16,818 bases of DNA. Source: Clostridia bacterium. GTDB taxonomy: Bacteria > Bacillota > Clostridia > Christensenellales > UBA1242. The stretch covers positions 1 to 16,818 of the forward strand of contig JAEETG010000118.1 of NCBI GenBank assembly GCA_016290255.1. The letters are read 5' to 3'. The notes beneath the pieces were generated by a model. It searched no databases and was not told the origin of the DNA. It worked only from the letters and a program-made list of their open reading frames with translations. Within the stretch, counting starts at the first letter, position 1, and every line of letters begins with the position of its first letter. The translations under genes were made by a program, and so were the position numbers. Positions 1 through 7,798 of the stretch are shown here, one piece after another.

Positions 1-360
1 AGAGAAAGGCGTGAGGCAATCTTGATTGCAGAAGGTGAGAAAAAGAGTAACATCTTGATTGCAGAAGGTGAGAAAGAAGCTGCAATTTTGAGAGCGGAAG
101 CAAAGAGACTTGCTCTAATTAAAGAGGCTGAAGGTATGAGTGAGTCAATTAAACTGATTGTTCAATCAAAGCCAGACAAAGCATATTTAACCCTAAAGGG
201 ATATGAGGCAATGCAAAAGGTTGCCGATGGAAATGCAACAAAACTTATTATTCCAAGTGAACTCACAAACCTTGCAAACGTTGTTGCTTCAGCAAAAGAA
301 ACAATTGATGCATTCAAAGATGGTGCTGCAGAAAAGAAAACAAAACCTAAAAAGAAATAA
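1..360 (+). CDS. SPFH/Band-7 (stomatin/QmcA-like) protein, 3' part
   Basis: This is the last 119 residues of a gene that begins before the window; the frame is open from base 1 and ends at TAA. Visible are three consecutive 11-residue repeats at residues 6-38 (AILIAEGEKKS, NILIAEGEKEA, AILRAEAKRLA). Next comes a helical stretch, then a segment around residues 53-90 containing AYLTLKGYEAM and KLIIPSEL, and finally a lysine-rich tail (KKTKPKKK). The IAEGEKEAAILRAE repeat followed by Y..L...E....AdG.AtK..iP is typical of the region after the SPFH domain in stomatin/QmcA-like proteins. Known members form oligomeric scaffolds on the membrane and often pair with NfeD proteins or membrane proteases; any such partner would lie upstream. 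The SPFH domain and membrane anchor themselves are outside the window, so the family call rests on the coiled-coil tail. Confidence 0.85.
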   Translation, partial: RERREAILIAEGEKKSNILIAEGEKEAAILRAEAKRLALIKEAEGMSESIKLIVQSKPDKAYLTLKGYEAMQKVADGNATKLIIPSELTNLANVVASAKETIDAFKDGAAEKKTKPKKK

Positions 361-366
361 AAAATT

Positions 367-394
367 AGGCTAGCATTATGCTAGTCTTTTTTTT
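367..394 (+). terminator. Rho-independent terminator after the SPFH gene
   Basis: A nine-base-pair stem (367-375 with 379-387, one G-U pair, core CTAGCA/TGCTAG) with a TTA loop is followed by an eight-T run. It begins seven bases after the TAA of the SPFH gene, so it ends that transcript. Confidence 0.85.
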
Positions 395-436
395 GTTGCA
401 TTTTATTCAAGGATTTTGGCAATCATTTAAAATTGC

Positions 437-466
437 TTTACAAATCGTTTTAATATATGTTATATT
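437..466 (+). promoter_or_regulatory. Promoter for the 491-2012 operon
   Basis: There is a -35 element TTTACA at 437-442 and a -10 element TATATT at 461-466, with an 18-base spacer. A TG dinucleotide one base before the -10 (458-459) makes it an extended -10 promoter. The predicted transcript start, near 473, lies just upstream of the ribosome binding site for the first gene. Confidence 0.65.
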
Positions 467-490
467 AAAAAAAACAAAAAGGAAAAAAAT

Positions 491-997
491 TTGAAAGTAG
501 TTAATTTAGATTTGAAAAAATCATATGGCGAAATAAGTTTGCAAACTGTTGAAAAATATATGGTTTTAAACAATTTTTCAAATGTTTTGGCATCACTTGT
601 TTTTGCTGCAACATTTTTCTCAATTGCACTCATTGTTAGTTATTTTCTGTTATGGCTAACAACCGCCATTTTGGCGGTGTGCTTGTTCTGTGTGCTTATT
701 TTTGCAACTCTTGTAACTTTGGGTGTTATCTATGCTGTTTCAGATTTTGGTAAAGCGTGGAGTTGGTTTGGGCCAATGTTTGAAAGTTCAAAAACAATCA
801 CAGAGTTTTTGGAAAAAATATATCTAGTTATGCCATACGTGGGCATTGCTGCTTTGGCTGCTGCTGCTTTGTCGATAGCACTTCTTGCAAAGAGCCAAAA
901 TGAAAACAAGGTTGCAAAAATTGTTTGGCTTTCAATCAGCATTGTAATACTTGTTTTCTGTGTTATTTTTGAGTTTTCCTTTAAAGGAGGGCTATAA
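491..997 (+). CDS. Uncharacterised four-helix integral membrane protein
   Basis: I do not recognise the family. The protein has 168 residues. A 28-residue hydrophilic N-terminus is followed by four likely membrane helices at about 31-55, 57-83, 112-133 (with the alanine-rich stretch AALAAAALSIALLA) and 142-162. A loop at 84-111 contains two tryptophans (AWSWFGP). The start is TTG: an AAAGGA ribosome binding site ends seven bases upstream, and the next in-frame ATG is 22 codons later with no such site. It is the first gene of an operon. The TAA lies two bases before the ATG of the next gene, whose strong AAAGGAGG site is inside this coding sequence, so the two are probably translationally coupled. 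No catalytic motif is visible. A small membrane platform protein for its operon partners is only a guess. Confidence 0.8.
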   Translation: MKVVNLDLKKSYGEISLQTVEKYMVLNNFSNVLASLVFAATFFSIALIVSYFLLWLTTAILAVCLFCVLIFATLVTLGVIYAVSDFGKAWSWFGPMFESSKTITEFLEKIYLVMPYVGIAALAAAALSIALLAKSQNENKVAKIVWLSISIVILVFCVIFEFSFKGGL

Positions 998-999
998 TC

Positions 1000-1488
1000 A
1001 TGAACAACATAAGTTTAAAAGTTAAGGGAGTTCCCAAAAACACATTTATTTTTTTGGATGACAAACTGATAAAAGCAAAAAGAGATTCCTTTGCCAACAG
1101 AGTTTTTAAAGGTCAAACAGAAAAGAATAAAATCAGCATCAAAATATACAAAAGGCAAGATTTAACGCTTAAAAACTGGTGGCTCTATGAAATATTCTAT
1201 TTTGTGTTTTCTTTGTTCGGGCTTTTGGATTTTCGAGGGAAAGGCAATTTTTACACCTTGTCATATGAGGCAATGCTCACACTAAATGCCGACACTCAAA
1301 TAGATTTGTCATTTGACCGAAAAGGTGAAAAAGCGATTGTTGTTAATAACTCTAGCACTGAAATTGAAGAAAAAGAAAACAAAAAAGAAATAGACCTAGT
1401 TGCAAAGAAACGCTTTAAGTGGGTTGTGTTTGCCAAAATTCTTGCTTGGATTGCTCTTGCAGTTGGCATTTGCTTTTTGGTTATTTAA
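1000..1488 (+). CDS. Uncharacterised tail-anchored membrane protein
   Basis: A 162-residue protein of no family I recognise. The first ~55 residues look like beta strands (NISLKVKGVP.NTFIFLDDKLI), loosely like the small beta domains that display a turn such as FLDDK. An aromatic, hydrophobic segment follows at about 59-77 (WWLYEIFYFVFSLFGLL), which could be a membrane-dipping or spanning helix. A charged region rich in E and K covers residues 119-139, and the protein ends in one clear membrane helix at about 143-162 with nothing after it. The start is ATG with AAAGGAGG nine bases upstream. The next gene begins 14 bases after the stop, with AAAGGAGGAAAAG in the gap. Two possible membrane segments leave the topology unsettled: either tail-anchored in the cytoplasm or a hairpin. 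Confidence 0.75.
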   Translation: MNNISLKVKGVPKNTFIFLDDKLIKAKRDSFANRVFKGQTEKNKISIKIYKRQDLTLKNWWLYEIFYFVFSLFGLLDFRGKGNFYTLSYEAMLTLNADTQIDLSFDRKGEKAIVVNNSSTEIEEKENKKEIDLVAKKRFKWVVFAKILAWIALAVGICFLVI

Positions 1489-1502
1489 AGGAGGAAAAGA
1501 AT

Positions 1503-2012
1503 ATGAGATTGTTTATAAAAAATAAAATTTTCACATTTACTGGTTCATCATTTGTTTTGGATGAAGAAGGAAACAAGGTTTTCAAAGTTAAAGGGAAATG
1601 GATTAGCCCAACACATAAGAAAAAAATAATTGATAAAGATGGAAAACTTAGATATATTGTCCGCAACAAGTTTTGGCATTTCATTTCAACAAGTTGTTTT
1701 TTGTATGATGATTCAAAACAAAAAATTGCAATGCTCACCAACAATGATTTCGACATTAGAAGCAGATATGTTTTGAAAGGTTATCAAGATGATATTGTGA
1801 TTAAAGGAAATTTCTCAGAGTTTCCAAAGTTTACAATGGATATTGAAAAAAATGGAAAAAACATTGGAAAGATAACAAGAGATTTCACAATTGTTAGAGA
1901 TTCTTTTGTTCTTGACATTTTTGATGACACAGAAGACGCCTTTTTGGTGGCTTTAGTTATTGCAATCGACAATATTGCAGACAACAGAAGAAGCAGAAAC
2001 AACAGTAATTAG
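1503..2012 (+). CDS. LURP-one-related (LOR/YxjI-type) protein, tubby-like fold
   Basis: A 169-residue protein made of successive beta hairpins in the pattern of the LURP-one-related family. It shows an opening KNKIFTFTGSSFVLDEEGN, then VFKVKGKWISPTHKKKIIDKDG, a KFWHFISTSCFLYDD repeat, IVIKGNFSEFPKFTMDI, IGKITRDF and a closing hydrophobic helix (about 149-161, AFLVALVIAIDNIADN). The family has the same 12-stranded barrel around a central helix as tubby C-terminal domains and phospholipid scramblases; its bacterial role is not established. The helix near the end is expected to fill the barrel and is not a membrane anchor. I place the start at the ATG at 1503 because AAAGGAGG lies just before it. 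An in-frame ATG at 1419 would add 28 residues overlapping the upstream gene and has no family similarity. It is the last gene of the operon and ends in TAG, the only non-TAA stop here. Confidence 0.85.
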   Translation: MRLFIKNKIFTFTGSSFVLDEEGNKVFKVKGKWISPTHKKKIIDKDGKLRYIVRNKFWHFISTSCFLYDDSKQKIAMLTNNDFDIRSRYVLKGYQDDIVIKGNFSEFPKFTMDIEKNGKNIGKITRDFTIVRDSFVLDIFDDTEDAFLVALVIAIDNIADNRRSRNNSN

Positions 2013-2016
2013 AAAC

Positions 2017-2048
2017 AAAAATCGTGTTATGTATTGACACGATTTTTT
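2017..2048 (+). terminator. Terminator of the LURP-one operon, overlapping the next promoter
   Basis: An 11-base-pair perfect stem (2017-2027 with 2037-2047) with a nine-base loop ends in a run of six T at 2043-2048. It begins five bases after the TAG of the LURP-one gene. The loop and 3' arm contain the -35 box of the following promoter. Confidence 0.8.
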
Positions 2049-2062
2049 ATATTTAGTATAAT
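2034..2062 (+). promoter_or_regulatory. Perfect-consensus promoter of the lipoprotein operon (leaderless)
   Basis: TTGACA at 2034-2039 and TATAAT at 2057-2062 are separated by exactly 17 bases, the textbook sigma-70/sigma-A consensus with no mismatch. Counting the last T of the -10 as position -7 puts +1 at 2069, which is the A of the lipoprotein ATG. There is no room for a ribosome binding site, so a leaderless mRNA is predicted. The -35 hexamer is shared with the upstream terminator hairpin: TTG lies in the loop and ACA in the 3' arm. Confidence 0.85.
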
Positions 2063-2068
2063 TTTTGT

Positions 2069-3922
2069 ATGATAAAAACAAAAGATAAAATTTGCCTAGT
2101 TATAATGCTTTTGGGCTTTTTGATAATAACAAGTTTATGTTTTGTTGGCTGCAAATCAGCAGACCCTTTTTGCTATTTTGTGAGCGAAGATGAAATTGTT
2201 TTAATGAAAGGAACAAACTTAAGTTCCAAAAATATAAAAATTGAGTCAAATGTTCAATATAACATTGAGTGGGATAAAAACATTATTGACTATAACAGCG
2301 AAACGGGTGATGTTGTCGCGAAAAATGAAGGAAAAACAAAAGTTACAATAAGTTATGTTAAAGACAACAAAAAATATTCTAAAAGCATAACTGTTGTTGT
2401 TTTAACACCACATTTTGCAACCGACATTGAACTTGAAGATGAATATGTGTTCTTTGTTGGGGAGCCAGAGAGCATTGATTGCAATGTGGTAACTCAAGGT
2501 GGTGAATATAATTTGGACTTATTTTGCGAAAGTTCAAATCCACTTTGTTTCCAAACAAGCAAAAACACAATTGTTCCACAAAAAACTGGCGAGGGGATTT
2601 TAACTGTTAAGGCAGTCAGTGGATATGACCAAACTGAAAACAAATTTTCGTATGTTCCAAAGGCGGCAAAAGTGGTTATTCTTGAAAAGGTGAAAAATTT
2701 AAACATTGAATTGTGTGACAAAAACAAACAACCACTAAACAAACAAGAAACCTATGATTTGTTTTTAAACGAAAATTCCGTAGCACCAGATTATTATTTG
2801 AAACTAACTTCAAATCAAGATATTTCTCACTACAATATTTCAAAAGCAAATGATAATCAAAAGTGGAATGTGTTTTCAAATCTTGATTATCAAATTGAAA
2901 GAACGGCAAACACAATTTTAGTTCCAATCAAAGTTTTTGGAAGTGGAGAAAGCTTTATTAGCATAATTCTTCAAAGGCAGGGCGGAGAATCTGTGTTTGT
3001 TTCTGGTTCCATAAACATAAAAACGCACACCTATCTAAGTGAAAATAACATTAGTCTTTATGTAACCAAAGAACACAAAACGAAGAGTGAGTTAAATGGC
3101 GAAATTGATTCTTCTTTTGCGAGAATGACGCAAAACTCAAGCACAGGGAAGTTTGAACTGCACAAAATAAACAGCGATAGCAACTATTTTGATCTCGCAA
3201 TACAAGATAAAAAGTATTTTTATGGCATAATTTGTTTTGACAATTTTGATGCAAATTGCTATAATGAAATTAGTGCAGAACCAAGCAACTTAAAACTTGA
3301 AAGGCTTTCGGCTGATAGGTTTTATTTTGAAGCAACGCAGAGTGGGGACGCAAGCGTTTTTCTGAGTGCAACAGCAATAGATGGAAAAGTGTTTGAAAAG
3401 ACGATTTTATTTAGTGTTGAAAAAGTGGTGGCAGAAAGTTATCAAAAAGAAACAAACACAAACATCGTGCTTTCTGTTGATGAAGAAAAAGATTTCATGA
3501 TTTCAAACATTTCTCCAGCATATGCAAGCAGTGATGTTTTGGTGAGTTTACAAAATAATAATGGAGTTTTGAGCCTTACTGAAACAAAAGTCACAGCAAA
3601 AAATGCTGGAACAGCAACAGTTTGTTTAAGTGTTGATGGAGCAGAATTTTTTTACAACATAACAGTTATAGAAGAAGATGAAATTTCCTTTAACTTAGTT
3701 TCACAAACACACAATGAATACTATATTGTTGAGTTTGATGTTGAAAGCGACATGAATCCAGTGAGTGCTTATGTTGAAGGAAATGATGACATAACTCCAA
3801 CGGTTATGGGAAAAAGTATTCGAATTGAATCAGAAACTTTATTCACAACAATTAACATAGTGTTTAATAAAAACGGGGAAGATATAATAAAACAATTTGT
3901 GGTGAACTGGGATAACACATAA
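2069..3922 (+). CDS. Surface lipoprotein with bacterial Ig-like domains
   Basis: A 617-residue exported protein. Residues 1-28 form a lipoprotein signal: lysines at 3, 5 and 7, a hydrophobic core, then FVGC with Cys28 as the expected lipidated residue. Phe at -3 is slightly atypical. Residues ~32-113 read as a BIG2-type Ig-like domain (EIVLMKG, then IEWDKNIIDYNSETGDVVAKNEGKTKVTISY, a final strand ITVVV). Similar beta-sandwich patterns follow at ~118-205 and ~461-535, the latter with VTAKNAGTATVCLSVDG. No enzyme motif is visible, so adhesion or structure at the cell surface is the likely role. The ATG coincides with the predicted transcript start, and no ribosome binding site exists. The next possible start, Met13, also lacks one and would remove the charged n-region. 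Only 37 bases separate it from the giant gene downstream, so the two are probably co-transcribed. The central ~210-455 is beta-rich but unassigned. Confidence 0.85.
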   Translation: MIKTKDKICLVIMLLGFLIITSLCFVGCKSADPFCYFVSEDEIVLMKGTNLSSKNIKIESNVQYNIEWDKNIIDYNSETGDVVAKNEGKTKVTISYVKDNKKYSKSITVVVLTPHFATDIELEDEYVFFVGEPESIDCNVVTQGGEYNLDLFCESSNPLCFQTSKNTIVPQKTGEGILTVKAVSGYDQTENKFSYVPKAAKVVILEKVKNLNIELCDKNKQPLNKQETYDLFLNENSVAPDYYLKLTSNQDISHYNISKANDNQKWNVFSNLDYQIERTANTILVPIKVFGSGESFISIILQRQGGESVFVSGSINIKTHTYLSENNISLYVTKEHKTKSELNGEIDSSFARMTQNSSTGKFELHKINSDSNYFDLAIQDKKYFYGIICFDNFDANCYNEISAEPSNLKLERLSADRFYFEATQSGDASVFLSATAIDGKVFEKTILFSVEKVVAESYQKETNTNIVLSVDEEKDFMISNISPAYASSDVLVSLQNNNGVLSLTETKVTAKNAGTATVCLSVDGAEFFYNITVIEEDEISFNLVSQTHNEYYIVEFDVESDMNPVSAYVEGNDDITPTVMGKSIRIESETLFTTINIVFNKNGEDIIKQFVVNWDNT

Positions 3923-3949
3923 TTATAAATTGTTTTAGCATAATAAAAC

Positions 3950-3956
3950 AGGGGGG
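3950..3956 (+). promoter_or_regulatory. Unusual poly-G ribosome binding site
   Basis: The sequence AGGGGGG ends three bases before the ATG at 3960. It can pair with the 16S anti-Shine-Dalgarno sequence through one G-U pair. A run of six G is striking in such AT-rich DNA, and its length would set both the strength and the spacing of initiation for the giant surface protein. Confidence 0.65.
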
Positions 3957-3959
3957 AAT

Positions 3960-6900
3960 ATGGATAAAAAAAGATTTTTATCATCAATGGCAGTGGTTGG
4001 CTATGGTCTTGTGGCCGTGTTTGTTGTTTTGGCAATAGCCATTGGGATTATGATTGGTGTCAATGGCCTTGGAAAACCAGAGAAAAAGGTTAACAACCTT
4101 GTTATTTCAATGCCAGAAAACACCGAGGGTGTGACAACAAACAACAACGTAACCAGCATTTCAACAGAAGATATTTTTAAGTCAATAGACTTTAAGGTTG
4201 CTGGCTTAGAGAGTGGTGACAGTGCTGTGGATTATTCCACAAGAACAATAACTGTTGTCATCAACAATTCAAGCACAGAATTCACCCCAGCAAAAAAAGA
4301 AGAAACAAGTGTTTGGTTTGCTCAAAAAGATGAAAAAGGGCAAATCCTCTTGGACGAAAATGGAAACTATATTCCCGTTGAAAGCAATCGATTGAACGTG
4401 AAAGTTAATGACACCGTAACCCTCATTATGGCAATCACGCAATATCCTGATGACCCTTTGAACCCAAACCCAGATGAGTTCTATCTAAAAGGTGGCATAA
4501 GCCACATTCACGCAAGAAGTGGAGACCTCTTGCTTCAGGCACAAGAACTCAAAGTTCAAGTTGACGTGCCTGTTGTGAACTTTGATATTGTTGTGAAAGG
4601 TTATGACTATAACGATGTTAGCGGTCAAAAAGTTGACCTAACAGAATCTGTGAACAAAACTGCAGGAATATTGTATGAAGGCATAAAAAGAGTTAAAGAA
4701 GAAAGCGATGAGTTTTTAAACCTTAGCGACACAACAAAAAACTATTTGGGAAGAACAATGTTTTATGTTGGAGAAGGTTCAGCAAAATATAGAACTGGAA
4801 AATATTACACTGTTGTTCAAAAAGAAAACAACACAATTGGTTGGGAAGAAAACAACAGCCTTAGATATTTCATTAAGGGAACAGAACTGGAACTTGGAGT
4901 GAAAACATTTCCAAGCAATGCAACGACGGCAGTTTTGGGTAGTTTTAAAAAAGCAGTGTTCACCCTGAACACAACAAATTCAGATTCAGCAATGATAGAA
5001 GAGGGAACAAACATCTTAAAAGTTGTTGGAGCCGATGACGAAACAACTGGTTCCGTCACAGTGACCGCCACACTTCCAAAACTTTTGGATGGCTATGCTC
5101 GTGTTGAAAAAGAAATTGTGATAGAAACAGCAAAATATGAAATTGAAAACTTTGAAATAACAAACGGAGAACAATATTGGGATGCAGACCTTAATCAATA
5201 TGTTGTTGATTGTTTGTTAAACAAGCCTGTTTCAATTAGTTTTAATGGCAACACAAGTGACTTTGATGTTGGGCTTGGAATTAATCTTATCCCAAGATTT
5301 TATAATGGTCACGACAACCCATACAAAAATGATTTCACATCACTTTATGCTGAACTTAAAACAAATCACGATGCGTTTGAAAAAGATGGCATAAATCCAC
5401 TAGATTCAATTGCTGTGGGGCTTGTGAATCCTCTTCAAGTTGTTGGAATGAGTGAACAAAATGATGGCGGAAAGGTTGTTAACAAAATTGCAACAATTTC
5501 AGCAAATAGGCTTTTGTATAAAGGTGAAGAAGTATTACTCTATATTTCTGATCAAACAAGTTTTTCAGATGTTGACAGGCCTTTTAGAGTGATCACTTTA
5601 AATCCAATCATCAATAAACCAGAAACAAACCACCAAAACCCAGAACTAAACGAACTTGTTTGCGACACAGAACTTAGTGTTGATGTTGCAAAACAAGACA
5701 AAGACTATATAGAAAAAACTGGTTCAACAGATGTTGGCGTTTCTGTTGGAGACGATGTGATAATTGAACCAGGTGTTCTTTCAATTGATAGGGAACTCAA
5801 AATCGAATACCTAAAAGAAACAGAAAAGCCAATCATCTATCCAACACAAAATCAAAGTTTATTCTACACTTGGGTTTATTTTGCAGAAAAGAAAATTGCT
5901 GCAACCGACGGGGAAACACCGCCAGCAGACTTTAATAGCGACATCATTTTGCTTTCTTCAAAAGGTCAAGTTAAAACACCAACAACATTTGGAACGCAAG
6001 TTTATGCGGTTGGCAATGGAAATATTGCTTTAACGCCAAAATTGGTTTTGTGTGACAGCGAAGGAAATCCACTAAACTGTTTTTATCAACCATTCACTGT
6101 TACTGATGCAACAGGCTTTTTGATGAGAGATGACATTGAACCAAAAGATTTAACCACAGAAAACCAAAATAACTATGTTGTTATTTTTGATCCAGAAATC
6201 AGGGTTAATGTTGAAGTTAATGAAAGCTTGATTAATTTGGCATTTTTCTATGATGTGCAAGAAGGCGAGGTTTGTGACATTGTTCAAGGCATAGCAGAGG
6301 TTGCTTCATCCACCTATGGTGATGGCAAAACATTTTATATTATTGGAAATTCCAAAAAGGCATTGAAAAACTCACAAGGCAATTTGGATGCTTGGTTAGT
6401 TAGAGGTGATGAAACAAGAAATAAAATCAATATTGTTTCAAGCACTGACTATTCAAGTTTTACAGTTTCAGACACAAGAGCAGATGACGCATGCCATGTT
6501 GAGTTCAAGATTAAAGGTCAGGATTCACCAATTGCCGACTTGTCAACGCCAATTAAGGCTGTTGACATACAATCAATCGATGCATTCTTTGATGTTGTTA
6601 ATGAACTAACTCAAAATCAAAAAACTCTCAGAAGAGATGTTGGCAGAAGAGTATATTATAATGGAGCAAACACAACAATCACATCTTTGGGGACAGACTT
6701 AGATGTTGAAAGAGGCAAATTCTATATTGTTAAATCTCAAGATGTTGACGGAGTTGAGCAATATTATTGGGATGAAGATGAAAAAGATGCACTAAGCTAC
6801 AACGCTGGTGTTAAGAGTGTTGTTCTAACAGAAGGTGTTGAAACAAGTGGAGAAATTTGGTTCAAACTTTGCGAAGGCCTAGATTTCCCTAAAAATGTTT

Positions 6901-7784
6901 ACTACAACTTAACCATCAAACGTGACCATGGTTATGAGAACTTGGACATTTCAGGTTCAAAAACCATTGGTTATAAGGTGCTTGCAATCCCAACATCATC
7001 ACCTCAAAACATAAATGTTTCAAATTTTGCTGGAATGCTATCGCAATATGAAATAAAAAAGATTATGGTTAGAGAACTGGACAACAAACTAAAGTTCTTC
7101 TTCTTGGAAGGCTGGGAAACTGATGTTGCGGGCAAAAACATATATCTTGTGTACACAATGCACATCGGGCAAACCCTAAAGGCATTGGACTCATACAAGC
7201 TTGATGTGGATTTAATTCAATCTGATTTGTCTATGACATTAAAAACAACCACACAAGTTGGGGTTGAAAACTATAACCTAAGCACCTATAGAGTTGTTAT
7301 TCCAACCGACAAGGTTAAAACAACAAATATGGTGTCAATGGTGTTTGCTAGCAGCAACGATCCAACTGTTACTCAAGAAGAAAATTTGGCAGACATTCGT
7401 GATTGGATTGATATCACAAACAACAAAACCTCAACAAATTATGGATTTATGCCAGCTGGTGGAAGCGAAAATATGAGTGGAGAAGTTTTGAAGGCAATTC
7501 TTGTGACTGTTGATAATGGAAACTACACAGATAGAACCAACTATGTCACAGTTAGCATTTCAGACACTGGTCTTATCACGCTAAACACTGCTGAACTTGA
7601 TGATGAATTCCAAGAATTGGTGTTCACAACGGGCGACCAAGAAAACCCACTAACCAAAAACTTCACCTACAAACTTATTATTTATGGCTTTGATGATGTT
7701 GAAGGAAATTGCGTAAGCCTTGCGGTTGAAATTCCACTTAAACTAGAATTTAATGTTGGATATCAAAACAAGCCTAGTGCATAA
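3960..7784 (+). CDS. Giant signal-anchored extracytoplasmic protein (1274 aa), Ig-like/beta-rich
   Basis: I do not recognise a named family. Residues 2-5 (DKKR) and a hydrophobic helix at about 11-33 form a signal anchor with no convincing signal-peptidase site. The remaining ~1240 residues are hydrophilic, rich in Asn, Asp, Thr and Val, and alternate like beta sandwiches. A BIG2-like unit lies at about 302-391 (ELELGVKTFPSNATT, VTVTATLP). A tyrosine-rich module appears twice, around 266-299 (MFYVGEG, GKYYTVV, GWEENN) and 898-941 (VYYNGAN, GKFYIVK, YYWDEDE). No LPXTG, cell-wall-binding repeat or enzyme motif is visible, and the C-terminus (YQNKPSA) is unremarkable. The likely role is a membrane-tethered, rod-like surface protein working with the lipoprotein encoded just upstream. 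Start choice: ATG after AGGGGGG. The stop is 14 bases before the next gene, implying one operon. Confidence 0.85.
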   Translation: MDKKRFLSSMAVVGYGLVAVFVVLAIAIGIMIGVNGLGKPEKKVNNLVISMPENTEGVTTNNNVTSISTEDIFKSIDFKVAGLESGDSAVDYSTRTITVVINNSSTEFTPAKKEETSVWFAQKDEKGQILLDENGNYIPVESNRLNVKVNDTVTLIMAITQYPDDPLNPNPDEFYLKGGISHIHARSGDLLLQAQELKVQVDVPVVNFDIVVKGYDYNDVSGQKVDLTESVNKTAGILYEGIKRVKEESDEFLNLSDTTKNYLGRTMFYVGEGSAKYRTGKYYTVVQKENNTIGWEENNSLRYFIKGTELELGVKTFPSNATTAVLGSFKKAVFTLNTTNSDSAMIEEGTNILKVVGADDETTGSVTVTATLPKLLDGYARVEKEIVIETAKYEIENFEITNGEQYWDADLNQYVVDCLLNKPVSISFNGNTSDFDVGLGINLIPRFYNGHDNPYKNDFTSLYAELKTNHDAFEKDGINPLDSIAVGLVNPLQVVGMSEQNDGGKVVNKIATISANRLLYKGEEVLLYISDQTSFSDVDRPFRVITLNPIINKPETNHQNPELNELVCDTELSVDVAKQDKDYIEKTGSTDVGVSVGDDVIIEPGVLSIDRELKIEYLKETEKPIIYPTQNQSLFYTWVYFAEKKIAATDGETPPADFNSDIILLSSKGQVKTPTTFGTQVYAVGNGNIALTPKLVLCDSEGNPLNCFYQPFTVTDATGFLMRDDIEPKDLTTENQNNYVVIFDPEIRVNVEVNESLINLAFFYDVQEGEVCDIVQGIAEVASSTYGDGKTFYIIGNSKKALKNSQGNLDAWLVRGDETRNKINIVSSTDYSSFTVSDTRADDACHVEFKIKGQDSPIADLSTPIKAVDIQSIDAFFDVVNELTQNQKTLRRDVGRRVYYNGANTTITSLGTDLDVERGKFYIVKSQDVDGVEQYYWDEDEKDALSYNAGVKSVVLTEGVETSGEIWFKLCEGLDFPKNVYYNLTIKRDHGYENLDISGSKTIGYKVLAIPTSSPQNINVSNFAGMLSQYEIKKIMVRELDNKLKFFFLEGWETDVAGKNIYLVYTMHIGQTLKALDSYKLDVDLIQSDLSMTLKTTTQVGVENYNLSTYRVVIPTDKVKTTNMVSMVFASSNDPTVTQEENLADIRDWIDITNNKTSTNYGFMPAGGSENMSGEVLKAILVTVDNGNYTDRTNYVTVSISDTGLITLNTAELDDEFQELVFTTGDQENPLTKNFTYKLIIYGFDDVEGNCVSLAVEIPLKLEFNVGYQNKPSA

Positions 7785-7798
7785 AAAGGAGAAATAAT

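Noticed and set aside
1419..1502. In-frame upstream start for the LURP-one gene
   Set aside because: It adds 28 Cys-rich residues that overlap the preceding gene in another frame; the ATG at 1503 has AAAGGAGG and begins at the conserved family sequence.
7740..7784. LPXTG-type sorting signal at the end of the giant protein
   Set aside because: The C-terminus lacks the motif, a hydrophobic segment and a positive tail, so anchoring must be by the N-terminal helix.
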